Below are positions 8,028 through 15,739 of a stretch of DNA of 23,485 nucleotides, piece after piece. The notes beneath the pieces are model-generated. The model searched no databases. It saw only the letters and a program-made list of their open reading frames with translations, and was not told where the DNA came from. Location: NCBI GenBank assembly GCA_039649115.1, contig JBBWZQ010000219.1:1-23485 (forward strand), in the 5' to 3' direction. The position numbers and the translations under genes were made by a program. The stretch comes from DATEJJ01 sp039649115. Lineage in GTDB: Bacteria > Actinomycetota > Actinomycetes > Mycobacteriales > Micromonosporaceae. Numbering within the stretch: position 1 is the first letter of the stretch; every line of letters begins with the position of its first letter.

Positions 8028-8446
8028 CCCGGACCGTCGCGGTGGTCGCCGGCGCCGTAGTAGAAGCCGGCCGCGGCGGCGACGAGTGTCATGATCGCGA
8101 TCAGCACGCCGAAGAACGCGTCCTTCACCACGGCCGAGTCCAGGTGGGTCCAGCGGGTCGTGGCCAGCATCGCGGCGCCGCCGAGCAGCACGCCCGACAG
8201 CAGGCGCAGCAGGTAGAGTGCGAGCCGCTCCGGCGCCCGGCCGGCCGGCGGCCTGGCCGCCGTCATGGCGCCGTATGCCGATGTCTTGACCACGAGGTCG
8301 GCACCGGGCTCGGCGGCCAGGATGAGCACATCCATCGCGGAGCTTCCGCTCCTCGCCAGGACCCGGCCCGGGCCGGCGCCGAGGTGCTCGGACGGGCCGC
8401 CGGCGCGCTCGGGACCGCCGTCGGCGGCACCGGGGTCACGCTCCAT
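8024..8446 (-). CDS. Small predicted membrane protein, unknown function
   Basis: Up to 140 residues. A hydrophilic N-terminal part is followed by two predicted transmembrane helices, LALYLLRLLSGVLLGGAAML and FFGVLIAIMTLVAAAAGFYY, joined by a short loop (TTRWTHLDSAVVKD). The tail is GAGDHRDGPG. I recognise no family. The start is uncertain: ATG at 8446 gives the full length, and ATG at 8335 (MDVLILAAEP) gives 103 residues. Neither has a strong ribosome-binding site. The stop overlaps the dehydratase stop by 4 bp. It diverges from the ribbon-helix-helix gene across a 158-bp gap. Confidence 0.6.
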   Translation of the reverse strand: MERDPGAADGGPERAGGPSEHLGAGPGRVLARSGSSAMDVLILAAEPGADLVVKTSAYGAMTAARPPAGRAPERLALYLLRLLSGVLLGGAAMLATTRWTHLDSAVVKDAFFGVLIAIMTLVAAAAGFYYGAGDHRDGPG

Positions 8447-8531
8447 CGCCGGTCACGCGCGAACTCGGTGGGTACACGCGGACCTCCTCGCTGCCGCCCG
8501 ATCACTCTGGGGCGACATTACCCCACCTAAC

Positions 8532-8547
8532 ATGACGATGCCGTCAT
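8532..8547. promoter_or_regulatory. Inverted repeat upstream of the ribbon-helix-helix gene
   Basis: Perfect 6-bp arms ATGACG (8532-8537) and CGTCAT (8542-8547) are separated by ATGC, in the 158-bp gap between two divergent genes. It lies about 58 bp before the GTG start of the ribbon-helix-helix-like protein. Size and spacing suit a dimeric repressor site; autoregulation is a guess. Confidence 0.35.
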
Positions 8548-8604
8548 ATCGTGTGAGCAGGCCCGCACCGCGACCGGCGGTTCGGCGCGGGAGGGGGTGC
8601 GCGA

Positions 8605-8934
8605 GTGACCACTGTGATGCCGTCGGGCGCGCCCGGCGACGCACCGGCGGAGCCGGCCCGGCGCCGCGCCAAGGGGCCCACCGCGGCGGTGCGGCCCGAT
8701 CCGAAAGAGCAGCCGGGGGTACCGGCGACGCCGACCTCGCTGACCGTGAAGCTGACCGCGGTGACCATGGAGTCCCTGGCGCGGGCGGCCCGGGTGGGTG
8801 AGACCAACCTGACCGACACGGTCAACCGCGCGGTGCAGCTCTACGACTACGTCGTGACCGCACTCGCGGAGAACAAGCGCAACGCGCTGGTGATCGTGCG
8901 GGAGGGCGAGGCCGACCGGATCCAGCTGCGCTGA
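8605..8934 (+). CDS. Ribbon-helix-helix-like small protein
   Basis: A 109-residue protein. Residues 1-43 are low-complexity and rich in Pro, Ala and Arg, probably disordered. Residues 44-84 look like a ribbon-helix-helix DNA-binding unit: a short strand TSLTVKLT, helix VTMESLARAARVG, a turn ETNLTD, and helix TVNRAVQLYDYVV. The C-terminus NALVIVREGEADRIQLR may form further strands. The GTG start has a strong purine tract GGGAGGGGG seven bases upstream. Arc/CopG-type proteins act as dimeric repressors or antitoxins, but no toxin-like gene is adjacent, so a transcriptional or structural role is as likely. Fold assignment is from pattern only. Confidence 0.7.
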   Translation: MTTVMPSGAPGDAPAEPARRRAKGPTAAVRPDPKEQPGVPATPTSLTVKLTAVTMESLARAARVGETNLTDTVNRAVQLYDYVVTALAENKRNALVIVREGEADRIQLR

Positions 8935-8990
8935 CGGAATGACCGCGGGTACCCGGGTGTTGCGGCTGATGTTTAACTCTCAAGTACCGC

Positions 8991-8995
8991 GGAGG
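8991..8995 (+). promoter_or_regulatory. Ribosome-binding site that fixes the start at 9001
   Basis: GGAGG lies five bases before ATG 9001. An in-frame GTG at 8995 overlaps this element and is therefore not the start. Confidence 0.75.
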
Positions 8996-9000
8996 TGCAC

Positions 9001-9531
9001 ATGGCAACGCTGACCGCCCACCCGTACCTGCCCACACTGAGCTTCCGGACCCGCGTCGCCGACCGGCGCGGCCCCGCCCTGGCCAAGGGCGAGCGGGTAC
9101 TGGTGAGCCAGCGCGACGCCCGGACCCGGCGGCGGGTGGTCGCCACCCGGCACGCGGTCTACTACCAGGACCTCGCGAGCGGGCTGCGGTCGTGGCACCG
9201 GCTGGGCTGGGAGCAGGTCGAGCGGGCGGCCTGGGACGCCGTTCGCGGCGAACTGCGCCTGGTCAGCCTGGTGGCGCAGGAGGCGCCGGACCTGGTGCTG
9301 CGGGCGCCGGGCCCGGGGCCGTTGCTGGACCTGGCCCGGGAGCGGGTGACCGCGACCACGCTGGCGCGGGTACCGCTGCGGCATGACGGGCGGGTGGCCG
9401 GGTGGCTGTCGGCCCGGCAACCCGTCGAAGGGGACGTGACCTGGGTGGCGCGGTTCGCGCCCGGGGTCGACCCGGCGGACGTGGACGTGGCGGCCGCCAT
9501 CCGGAGCGTTAGAGTCCACACGGGACTCTGA
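9001..9531 (+). CDS. Actinobacterial conserved hypothetical protein
   Basis: A 176-residue soluble protein with no signal peptide or membrane segment. Its pattern recalls a widespread actinobacterial family of unknown function: a GERVLVSQRD stretch near residues 30-39, then VVATRHAVYY, then WEQVERAAWD, with a C-terminal half of alternating strands ending in a helix (DVAAAIRSVR). That arrangement suggests a small beta-rich, PH-like fold, but I have no alignment to prove it. It starts 66 bp after the ribbon-helix-helix gene. The next dehydrogenase begins 14 bp downstream, so the two may be co-transcribed. Function unknown. Confidence 0.75.
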   Translation: MATLTAHPYLPTLSFRTRVADRRGPALAKGERVLVSQRDARTRRRVVATRHAVYYQDLASGLRSWHRLGWEQVERAAWDAVRGELRLVSLVAQEAPDLVLRAPGPGPLLDLARERVTATTLARVPLRHDGRVAGWLSARQPVEGDVTWVARFAPGVDPADVDVAAAIRSVRVHTGL

Positions 9532-9545
9532 GAAGGGGGTGGCCG

Positions 9546-10550
9546 GTGCGGGTCGCGCGGCTGCACGGGATCCGGGACGTACGCATCGGCGAGGAGCCCG
9601 TACCGCTCGTGGCGCCCGGCGACTCGCTGGTCCGGGTCACAGCCGTCGGGCTGTGCGGCTCGGACCTGCACTGGTTCGGCGAGGGCGCGATCGGCGACGC
9701 GTACCTCGCGCAGCCGCTGGTGCTCGGCCACGAGTTCGCCGGCATCGTGGAGAGCGGGCCGCTGGCCGGCCGGCGGGTAGCGGTGGACCCGGCCATCCCG
9801 TGCCTGGACTGTCCACAGTGTCATGAGGGCAACCACAACCTCTGCGTCCGCATCCGCTTCGCCGGGCACGGCCGGCAGGACGGCGGCCTGCGGGAGTTCC
9901 TCTCCTGGCCGGACCGGGCGCTGCATCCGCTGCCGGACCGCATCAGCGACGCGGGCGGGGCCATGCTGGAGCCGCTCGGCGTCGCGCTGCACACCTTCGA
10001 CCTCGGCCACGCGCGGATCGCCGGGTCGGCCGCGGTGCTGGGCTGCGGGCCGATCGGGCTGCTGCTGGTGCAGGTGGCCCGCGCCGCCGGGATCAGCCCG
10101 GTGATAGCGGTGGATCCACTGCCGCACCGCCGGGCCGCCGCCCAGGCGTTCGGCGCCGACGCCGTGCTGACGCCGGACGAGGCGCACGCGGTCGACCCGG
10201 GCGACCTGGGCGTGGCCGGCGGAGTCGACGCGGCGTTCGAGGCGGCCGGCACCGACGACGCGGTACGGGCCGCGCTGGAACTCGCCCGCCCCGGTGCGCG
10301 GGTCGTGCTGGCCGGCATCCCGGACGACGACCGCACCTCGTTTCCCGCGTCGCTGGCCCGCCGCAAGGGTGCGACGCTGGTGCTGGTGCGGCGCATGAAG
10401 GACGTCTACCCGCGCGCCATCCGGCTGGTGGAGCGGGGTCTGGTCGACGTGGAGTCGGTGGTGACCCAGCGCTTCCTGCTGGATCAGGCCCCCCAGGCCT
10501 TCGCCACCGCCACCACCCGCCAAGGCCTGAAGACCCTCATCACCCCCTAA
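9546..10550 (+). CDS. Zinc-dependent polyol/sugar dehydrogenase (iditol/idonate dehydrogenase-like)
   Basis: A 334-residue medium-chain dehydrogenase. Catalytic zinc ligands are Cys37 (GLCGSDLHWF) and His62-Glu63 (LGHEFAG). The structural zinc cysteines are 86, 89, 92 and 100 (PCLDCPQC ... NLC). MLEPLGVALH carries the conserved glutamate and VLGCGPIGLL the nucleotide-binding glycines. The GSDLHW motif is typical of sorbitol, xylitol and L-idonate dehydrogenases, which interconvert polyols or aldonates and ketoses with NAD(P). The GTG start has GAAGGGGG six bases upstream. The conserved hypothetical lies 14 bp upstream and the arabinose regulator about 280 bp downstream, so a pentitol or pentose substrate is an attractive but unproven guess. 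Confidence 0.85.
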   Translation: MRVARLHGIRDVRIGEEPVPLVAPGDSLVRVTAVGLCGSDLHWFGEGAIGDAYLAQPLVLGHEFAGIVESGPLAGRRVAVDPAIPCLDCPQCHEGNHNLCVRIRFAGHGRQDGGLREFLSWPDRALHPLPDRISDAGGAMLEPLGVALHTFDLGHARIAGSAAVLGCGPIGLLLVQVARAAGISPVIAVDPLPHRRAAAQAFGADAVLTPDEAHAVDPGDLGVAGGVDAAFEAAGTDDAVRAALELARPGARVVLAGIPDDDRTSFPASLARRKGATLVLVRRMKDVYPRAIRLVERGLVDVESVVTQRFLLDQAPQAFATATTRQGLKTLITP

Positions 10551-10601
10551 CCCCCGCCCCCCGGCTCCCCGGGCCCTGCTTCCCGGGACCAAGATCCCCG
10601 G

Positions 10602-10658
10602 AACTTCATTGAGGTTGCGGTGTCCGAGGCCTGCGGACACCGCAACCTCAATGAAGTT
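10602..10658. repeat. Perfect 25-bp-stem palindrome with 7-base loop
   Basis: Arms at 10602-10626 and 10634-10658 are exact reverse complements over all 25 positions; the loop is AGGCCTG. The outer ends read AACTTCATTGAGG / CCTCAATGAAGTT. It starts 52 bp after the dehydrogenase stop. There is no T-tract after it, so it is either a terminator without a U-tract or a copy of a dispersed palindromic element. It is relatively A/T-richer than the surrounding sequence. Confidence 0.9.
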
Positions 10659-10746
10659 GTGAGCGGGGTCGGCCGGGGGGACGGGCGGGTCGGTCACGTC
10701 CCGGTAACAAGTGGTGGGTGGGGGTGACGCGATCGTTTCGGGGATG

Positions 10747-10776
10747 TTGACAGGTGAGCGTGTTAACGCTCACACT
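10747..10776 (+). promoter_or_regulatory. Promoter and LacI-type operator of the regulator gene
   Basis: A consensus -35 TTGACA (10747-10752) is followed after 18 bp by a weak -10-like CACACT (10771-10776). The spacer holds an 8-bp perfect dyad, GTGAGCGT (10754-10761) / ACGCTCAC (10766-10773). Within it, TGTTAACGCTCACA (10761-10774) shares 11 of 14 bases with the site before araB. This suggests the LacI-family protein represses its own gene. Confidence 0.65.
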
Positions 10777-10830
10777 TCTCGCACACCGGCCGGTTGCGGC
10801 ACCGGGATCGAGGACGGGGGAGGGGGCTCG

Positions 10831-11856
10831 ATGACCGAACAGGCACGTGGTCACCGGCACCGGCCTCCCGCGATGACCGATGTGGCGCGGCTGGCGGGAG
10901 TGTCCCACCAGACCGTGTCGCGGGTGCTCAACGACCACCCGAGCGTCCGCCCGGACACCCGGGCGCGGGTCCGGTCGGCGATCGACCGGCTGGGGTACCG
11001 GCCCAACTCGGCGGCCCGGATCCTGGTCACCGGCCGCTCGCAGATCCTCGGTGTGATCAGCTTCGACACCACGCTGTACGGACCCGCGTCGACGATCTAC
11101 GGGATCGAGCAGGCGGCCCGCGAGGCGGGCTACTTCGTGAGCATCGCCAGCCTGCCGGCGCTCGACGTGGAGTCGGTACGGGACGCGGTGGACCGGCTCA
11201 TCGCGCAGTCGGTCGCCGGCATCATGGTGGTCGCACCGCTGGTGTCGGCCGCCGAGGCGGTCACCGTGCTGCCCGCGCACCTGCCCGTGGTGCTCGTGCA
11301 GGGCGGCCCCGACGCGGGCGCGCCGGAGGTGATCGTGGACCACGAGTCCGGTGCCCGGCAGGCGGTCGAGCATCTGCTGAAGTTGGGTCACCGCACGGTC
11401 TGGCACGTCAGCGGGCCGGAGGGCTGGATCGAGTCGATGGCCCGGCTGGCCGGTTGGCAGGCGGCGCTGGACGAGGCGTCGGCGAGGGTACCGGGGGTGC
11501 TGCCGGGCGACTGGAGTGCCCGGTCCGGCTACCTGGCGGGCCGGCGGCTGGCCAAGCTGCGCAGCGTCTCGGCGGTCTTCGTGGCCAACGACCAGATGTC
11601 CCTCGGCGTGCTGCGTGCCCTGCACGAGGCGGGCCGCCGGGTACCCGAGGAGGTCAGCCTCGTCGGCTTCGACGACATCCCGGAAGCCGCCTATCTCACC
11701 CCGCCATTGACGACCATCCGCCAGGACTTCGCTGAGGTCGGCCGGCGCAGCCTCAACCTGATGCTCGCGCAGTTGGCGAGCGGCAACCGCATGGATTCGA
11801 AGGTCATCGTTCCGGCGCAGATCGTCGTGCGCCAGAGCACCGCACCGGCTGGCTGA
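10831..11856 (+). CDS. LacI-family transcriptional regulator, probable arabinose-operon repressor
   Basis: A 341-residue cytosolic DNA-binding protein. A LacI helix-turn-helix occupies about residues 15-37 (MTDVARLAGVSHQTVSRVLN) with the hinge sequence YRPNSAARIL. A periplasmic-binding-protein-like sensor domain fills the rest (ILGVISFDTTLYGP, VFVANDQMSLGVLRAL, VSLVGFDDIPEAAYLTPPLTTIRQD). ATG 10831 has the tract GGGGGAGGGGG four bases upstream. The open frame extends back to 10711 but would run through the promoter. It lies immediately upstream of araB in the same direction. Two LacI-type sites, one at its own promoter and one before araB, fit a local repressor released by arabinose or a derivative. 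LacI-type AraR proteins are known in Corynebacterium; orthology is inferred from context only. Confidence 0.9.
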   Translation: MTEQARGHRHRPPAMTDVARLAGVSHQTVSRVLNDHPSVRPDTRARVRSAIDRLGYRPNSAARILVTGRSQILGVISFDTTLYGPASTIYGIEQAAREAGYFVSIASLPALDVESVRDAVDRLIAQSVAGIMVVAPLVSAAEAVTVLPAHLPVVLVQGGPDAGAPEVIVDHESGARQAVEHLLKLGHRTVWHVSGPEGWIESMARLAGWQAALDEASARVPGVLPGDWSARSGYLAGRRLAKLRSVSAVFVANDQMSLGVLRALHEAGRRVPEEVSLVGFDDIPEAAYLTPPLTTIRQDFAEVGRRSLNLMLAQLASGNRMDSKVIVPAQIVVRQSTAPAG

Positions 11857-11899
11857 TGCCGCGCGTGCCGGCCCGTTCCTCGGCGGCGCGCGCCCGGAG

Positions 11900-11920
11900 T
11901 GTTAGCGATAACATATATGT
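11900..11920 (+). promoter_or_regulatory. LacI-type operator and probable promoter of the ara operon
   Basis: TGTTAGCGATAACA (11900-11913) is a near-perfect LacI-family operator with a central CG. It runs directly into the perfect palindrome ACATATATGT (11911-11920). TAACAT (11909-11914) or TATATG (11914-11919) could be the -10 element, so repressor binding would block the polymerase. No clear -35 is visible. The araB start lies 24 bp downstream. Confidence 0.65.
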
Positions 11921-11944
11921 CCACCGCTAGGAAGGCGAGCTGAG

Positions 11945-13624
11945 GTGAATACTCACGCGGCACGGCACGTGATCGGGGTCGACTTCGGGACGCTGTCCGG
12001 TCGGGCCCTGGTGGTCCGCGTGGCCGACGGCGCGGAGCTCGGCACCGCCGTGCACGACTACCCGCACGGCGTGATGGACGAGGTGCTCCCGGCCACCGGC
12101 GAGCGGCTGCCGCCGGACTGGGCGCTGCAGGACCCGCAGGACTACCGGGACGTGCTGCGCCACACGGTACCGGCGGCGGTGGCGCAGGCGGGCATCGATC
12201 CGGCGTCGGTCATCGGCGTCGCGGTCGACTTCACCGCGTGCACGATCCTCCCGACGCTCGCCGACGGTACCCCGCTGTGCGAGCTGCCCGCGTTCCGCGA
12301 CCGGCGCCACGCGTACGTGAAGCTCTGGAAGCACCATGCCGCGCAGCCGTACGCCGACCGGATCAACGAGCTGGCCGCGGCGCGCGGCGAGCCCTGGCTC
12401 GGCCGGTACGGCGGGAAGATCTCGTCGGAGTGGGAGTTCGCCAAGGGCCTGCAGTTGCTGGAGGAGGATCCCGAGATCTACCGCGCGGCGCAGCGCTGGA
12501 TCGAGGCGGCCGACTGGATCACCTGGCAACTGTGCGGTGTGGAGACCCGTGGCGAGTGCGTCGCCGGGTACAAGGGCATCTTCCAGGACGGCGGGTACCC
12601 GTCGGCCGCGTTCCTCGGCGCGCTGAACCCGGAGTTCACCGGGTTCCCCGCGAAGCTGGCCACGTCCCTGTCCCCGCTGGGTGCGGCGGCCGGTGGCCTG
12701 AGCGAGCAGGCCGCGGCGTGGACCGGCCTGCCGGCCGGCGTCCCGGTGGCGGTCGGCAACGTGGACGCGCACGTCACCGCGCCGGCGGCCCGCGCGGTCG
12801 ACCCGGGGCAGATGCTGATGGTGATGGGCACCTCGACCTGTCACGTGATGAACGGGGAACGGCTGGCCGAGGTACCGGGGATGTGCGGCGTGGTGCGCGG
12901 CGGCATCGTGCCGGGGGAGTGGGGGTACGAGGCCGGGCAGAGCGGCGTGGGCGACATCTTCGCCTGGTTCGTGCGCACCAGCCTGCCCGGCGAGTACCAC
13001 GAGCAGGCGCGCGACCGGGGTCTGGGCATCCACGAGTACCTCGCCGAATTGGCCGCCGCGCAACCCGTGGGCGGGCACGGCCTGGTCGCGCTCGACTGGC
13101 ACAACGGCAACCGGTCCGTCCTCGTCGACCACGACCTGTCCGGTGTCGTCATTGGACAGACGCTGGCCACCCGGCCCGAGGAGACGTACCGGGCGCTGCT
13201 GGAGGCGACGGCCTTCGGCACCCGTACCATCATTGATGCCTTTGAGTCTTCAGGCGTGCCCGTCACCGAGCTGGTGGTTGCCGGCGGCCTGATCCGCAAC
13301 GCGTTCCTCATGCAGATGTACTCGGACGTGACCCGGCGCCCGTTGTCGGTCATCGACTCGGAGCAGGGTCCCGCGCTCGGCTCGGCCATCCACGCCGCGG
13401 TGGCCGCGGGCGCGTATCCGGACGTGCGGGCGGCGGCCGCCGCGATGGGCAAGGTGCGGCGCTCGGTGTACCAGCCGGATCCGGCGCGCGCCAAGGCATA
13501 CGACCCCCTGTACGACCAGTACCGCGAGCTGCACGACCACTTCGGCCGCGGCGGCAGCGACGCCCTGCACAGGTTGCGGCGGATCCGGGTGGAGGCACTG
13601 ACCACTGTGGAGGCTTCGGCATGA
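11945..13624 (+). CDS. araB: L-ribulokinase
   Basis: A 559-residue FGGY-family carbohydrate kinase phosphorylating L-ribulose to L-ribulose 5-phosphate with ATP. The N-terminal actin-like domain begins VIGVDFGTLSGRALVV. AraB-specific stretches include DFTACTILP, YGGKISSEWEFAKGLQLLEE, VGNVDAHVTAPAA, MGTSTCHVM and the glycine-rich VVAGGLIRNAFLMQMYSDV. Length is normal for AraB (about 560). The GTG start at 11945 has AGGAAGG nine bases upstream. It is the first gene of the catabolic operon. Its stop overlaps the araD start by 4 bp (ATGA), implying translational coupling. A LacI-type operator sits just upstream. Confidence 0.96.
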   Translation: MNTHAARHVIGVDFGTLSGRALVVRVADGAELGTAVHDYPHGVMDEVLPATGERLPPDWALQDPQDYRDVLRHTVPAAVAQAGIDPASVIGVAVDFTACTILPTLADGTPLCELPAFRDRRHAYVKLWKHHAAQPYADRINELAAARGEPWLGRYGGKISSEWEFAKGLQLLEEDPEIYRAAQRWIEAADWITWQLCGVETRGECVAGYKGIFQDGGYPSAAFLGALNPEFTGFPAKLATSLSPLGAAAGGLSEQAAAWTGLPAGVPVAVGNVDAHVTAPAARAVDPGQMLMVMGTSTCHVMNGERLAEVPGMCGVVRGGIVPGEWGYEAGQSGVGDIFAWFVRTSLPGEYHEQARDRGLGIHEYLAELAAAQPVGGHGLVALDWHNGNRSVLVDHDLSGVVIGQTLATRPEETYRALLEATAFGTRTIIDAFESSGVPVTELVVAGGLIRNAFLMQMYSDVTRRPLSVIDSEQGPALGSAIHAAVAAGAYPDVRAAAAAMGKVRRSVYQPDPARAKAYDPLYDQYRELHDHFGRGGSDALHRLRRIRVEALTTVEASA

Positions 13625-14289
13625 GTGAGCTGCTCGACGAGGTGCGGCGCGGCGTCTGCGCGCTGCACGAGGAGTTGCGCCGCAGCGGGCTCGTGGTGTG
13701 GACGGCCGGGAACATCTCGGCACGGGTACCGGACCAGCCGCTGATGGTCATCAAGCCGAGCGGGGTGTCCTACGACGACCTGACGCCCGAATCGATGGTC
13801 GTCTGCGACCTGCACGGTGCCGTCGTGGACGGCGCCTTCAGCCCGTCCAGCGACACCGCCGCGCACGCGTTCGTTTACCGCCAGCGGCCGGACGTCGGGG
13901 GGGTGGTGCACACGCACAGCCCGTACGCCACCGCGTGGGCCGCGCGCGGCGAGGAGATCCCGTGCGTGCTCACCGCGATGGGGGACGAGTTCGGCGGCCC
14001 GATCCCGGTCGGGCCGTTCGCCCGCATCGGCGGCGACGACATCGGTCGGGCCATTGTGGACACACTGGCCGGCTCGCGGTCACCGGCGGTGCTGCTGCGC
14101 AGCCATGGCGTGTTCACCATCGGCCGCACCGCGCGGGACGCGGTGAAGGCGGCGGTCATGTGCGAGGACGCGGCCCGGGCGGTCCACCTCGCCCGCCAGC
14201 TCGGCGAGGTGAAGCCCCTGGACCAGGCCGACATCGACGCGCTGTACGAGCGGTACCAGAACGTCTACGGCCAGCGGCCGGAGAACTGA
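13621..14289 (+). CDS. araD: L-ribulose-5-phosphate 4-epimerase
   Basis: A 222-residue class II aldolase-family epimerase converting L-ribulose 5-phosphate to D-xylulose 5-phosphate through retro-aldol chemistry at a divalent metal, usually zinc. Metal ligands are visible as His97 and His99 in VVHTHSPYATAW and His162 in RSHGVF. The phosphate-binding stretches GNISARVP, KPSGVSYDDL and SSDTAAH are in the expected order. It overlaps araB by 4 bp and is followed by araA after 10 bp. The segment between the His-x-His and the third His (LTAMGDEFGGPIPVG) differs somewhat from E. coli AraD, but the catalytic layout is intact. Confidence 0.94.
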   Translation: MSELLDEVRRGVCALHEELRRSGLVVWTAGNISARVPDQPLMVIKPSGVSYDDLTPESMVVCDLHGAVVDGAFSPSSDTAAHAFVYRQRPDVGGVVHTHSPYATAWAARGEEIPCVLTAMGDEFGGPIPVGPFARIGGDDIGRAIVDTLAGSRSPAVLLRSHGVFTIGRTARDAVKAAVMCEDAARAVHLARQLGEVKPLDQADIDALYERYQNVYGQRPEN

Positions 14290-14299
14290 GAGGACGAGC

Positions 14300-15697
14300 A
14301 TGTCACTTCGCAAGCCCCGCATCGGGTTGTTCGGCATCATGCAGGCGCTGTATGACCACATGATTCCGGGCATCACCGAAACGCAGGCCGGGTACGCCGC
14401 CGATCTGGCCACGCGGTTGGGCGACGAGGTCGAGGTCGTGCTCGCGCCGCCCATCAAGGAGCGGTCCGACGCCGAAGCCGTGATGCGCGACTTCGAGAAC
14501 GAAGGCCTCGACGGCGTGCTGATCGCGATGCTCACGTACGGGCCGGCGATGCGGGTGGCGCGCCTGCTGTCCGACTCGCGGCTGCCCATCTGCCTCGCCA
14601 ACATCCAGCCCGAGCCCGCGGTGACCGCGGCGTGGGACATGGCCGACATGACCTACAACCAGGGCATCCACGGCGCGCAGGACACGGCCAACGCGATGGT
14701 CCGCGCCGGTACCCCGTTCCATGTCCTCACCGACATCTGGCAGAGCGACGCGTTCGTCGCCGACGTGGCGCGCTTCGCCCGCGCCGCAGCGGCCCTGTCC
14801 GCGTGGCGCCGGCTGCGCGTCGGCATCTTCGGGTACGCCATGAACGACATGGGTGACATCCGGGTGGACGAGAACGCGCTGCTGCGCGCGCTCGGCCCGC
14901 AGATCAGCTTCCTCGCCCCCGGCGACCTGTGGCGCGGCGTGCAGGCGGTCACCAGTGACGAGGTGGCTGACGTGATCGCCTTCGAGGACGCGAACTTCGA
15001 GATCGATCCGCGGCTGTCCACAGAGGAGCGCGAGGACCACGTGCGGATGCAGGTCGCCCTCCAGCACATCCTCGACGAGCGGGGGTACCGGGCCTACTCG
15101 ACGCACTTCGACGCGATCGGCGAGGACGGCCGGTTCGCCCGGCTGCCGCTGGCCGCCGCGTCCAGCCTGATGGCGGCCGGGTACGGGTACGCGGCCGAGG
15201 GCGACGCGCTGGCCGCGTGCATGGTCTCCGCCGGCCACGAGCTGATCGGCGACGCGCACTTCACCGAGATGTACGCGATGGACTTTCCCTCGGACTCGAT
15301 CCTCATGAGCCACATGGGGGAGGGCAACTGGAAGGTGGCCCGGCGGGACCAGCCGGTACGTCTGATCAAGCGCTCGCTCGGGATCGGGAAGCTGGGCGAC
15401 CCGCCCACGTTCCTGTTCCAGTACCAGCCCGGACCGGCGACGCTGGCCTGTCTGGTGTCGCTGGGCGGCGAGAAGTTCCGGATGGTCGTCGCCGAAGGGG
15501 AGATCCTCGACAGCCCGGTGCTCCCGGCGCTGGAGATGCCCTACGGCCAGTTCCATCCCGACCGTGGCGTACGCGCATGCATGAACGACTGGCTGCGCCT
15601 CGGTGGGCCGCACCACCAAGTGATGAACCTGGGCAGGCACGCCGCCGACTGGCGCGTGTTCTGCGAGCTGGGCGGGATCGAGTTCGCTCAGGTCTGA
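14300..15697 (+). CDS. araA: L-arabinose isomerase (short actinobacterial form)
   Basis: A 465-residue sugar isomerase converting L-arabinose to L-ribulose with a divalent metal. By position and motif, the four metal ligands of E. coli AraA (Glu306, Glu333, His350, His450) correspond to Glu300 in AAEGD, Glu323 in HFTEMY, His338 in SHMGEG and His438 or His439 in PHHQVMN. It is about 35 residues shorter than E. coli AraA (500). The N-terminus (RIGLFGIMQALYDHM) also differs, so it belongs to a divergent branch of the L-arabinose/L-fucose isomerase fold. Context with araB and araD makes arabinose the likely substrate. The start has AGAGGA five bases before the ATG. It lies 10 bp after araD and 42 bp before the binding-protein gene. 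Confidence 0.9.
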   Translation: MSLRKPRIGLFGIMQALYDHMIPGITETQAGYAADLATRLGDEVEVVLAPPIKERSDAEAVMRDFENEGLDGVLIAMLTYGPAMRVARLLSDSRLPICLANIQPEPAVTAAWDMADMTYNQGIHGAQDTANAMVRAGTPFHVLTDIWQSDAFVADVARFARAAAALSAWRRLRVGIFGYAMNDMGDIRVDENALLRALGPQISFLAPGDLWRGVQAVTSDEVADVIAFEDANFEIDPRLSTEEREDHVRMQVALQHILDERGYRAYSTHFDAIGEDGRFARLPLAAASSLMAAGYGYAAEGDALAACMVSAGHELIGDAHFTEMYAMDFPSDSILMSHMGEGNWKVARRDQPVRLIKRSLGIGKLGDPPTFLFQYQPGPATLACLVSLGGEKFRMVVAEGEILDSPVLPALEMPYGQFHPDRGVRACMNDWLRLGGPHHQVMNLGRHAADWRVFCELGGIEFAQV

Positions 15698-15739
15698 TCG
15701 GTCTTTTACACCTCACGCACCCCCTAGAGGAGCAGAACG

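Noticed and set aside
9815..9827. TGTCCACAG-type words resembling DnaA boxes, also near 14055, 15016 and 22109
   Set aside because: All lie inside coding genes, are scattered, and none matches the actinobacterial DnaA box TTGTCCACA exactly in a cluster; no origin is indicated.
10711..10830. N-terminal extension of the LacI-family regulator
   Set aside because: The extension would cover the TTGACA promoter and operator; ATG 10831 has a strong ribosome-binding site and gives the normal LacI N-terminus.
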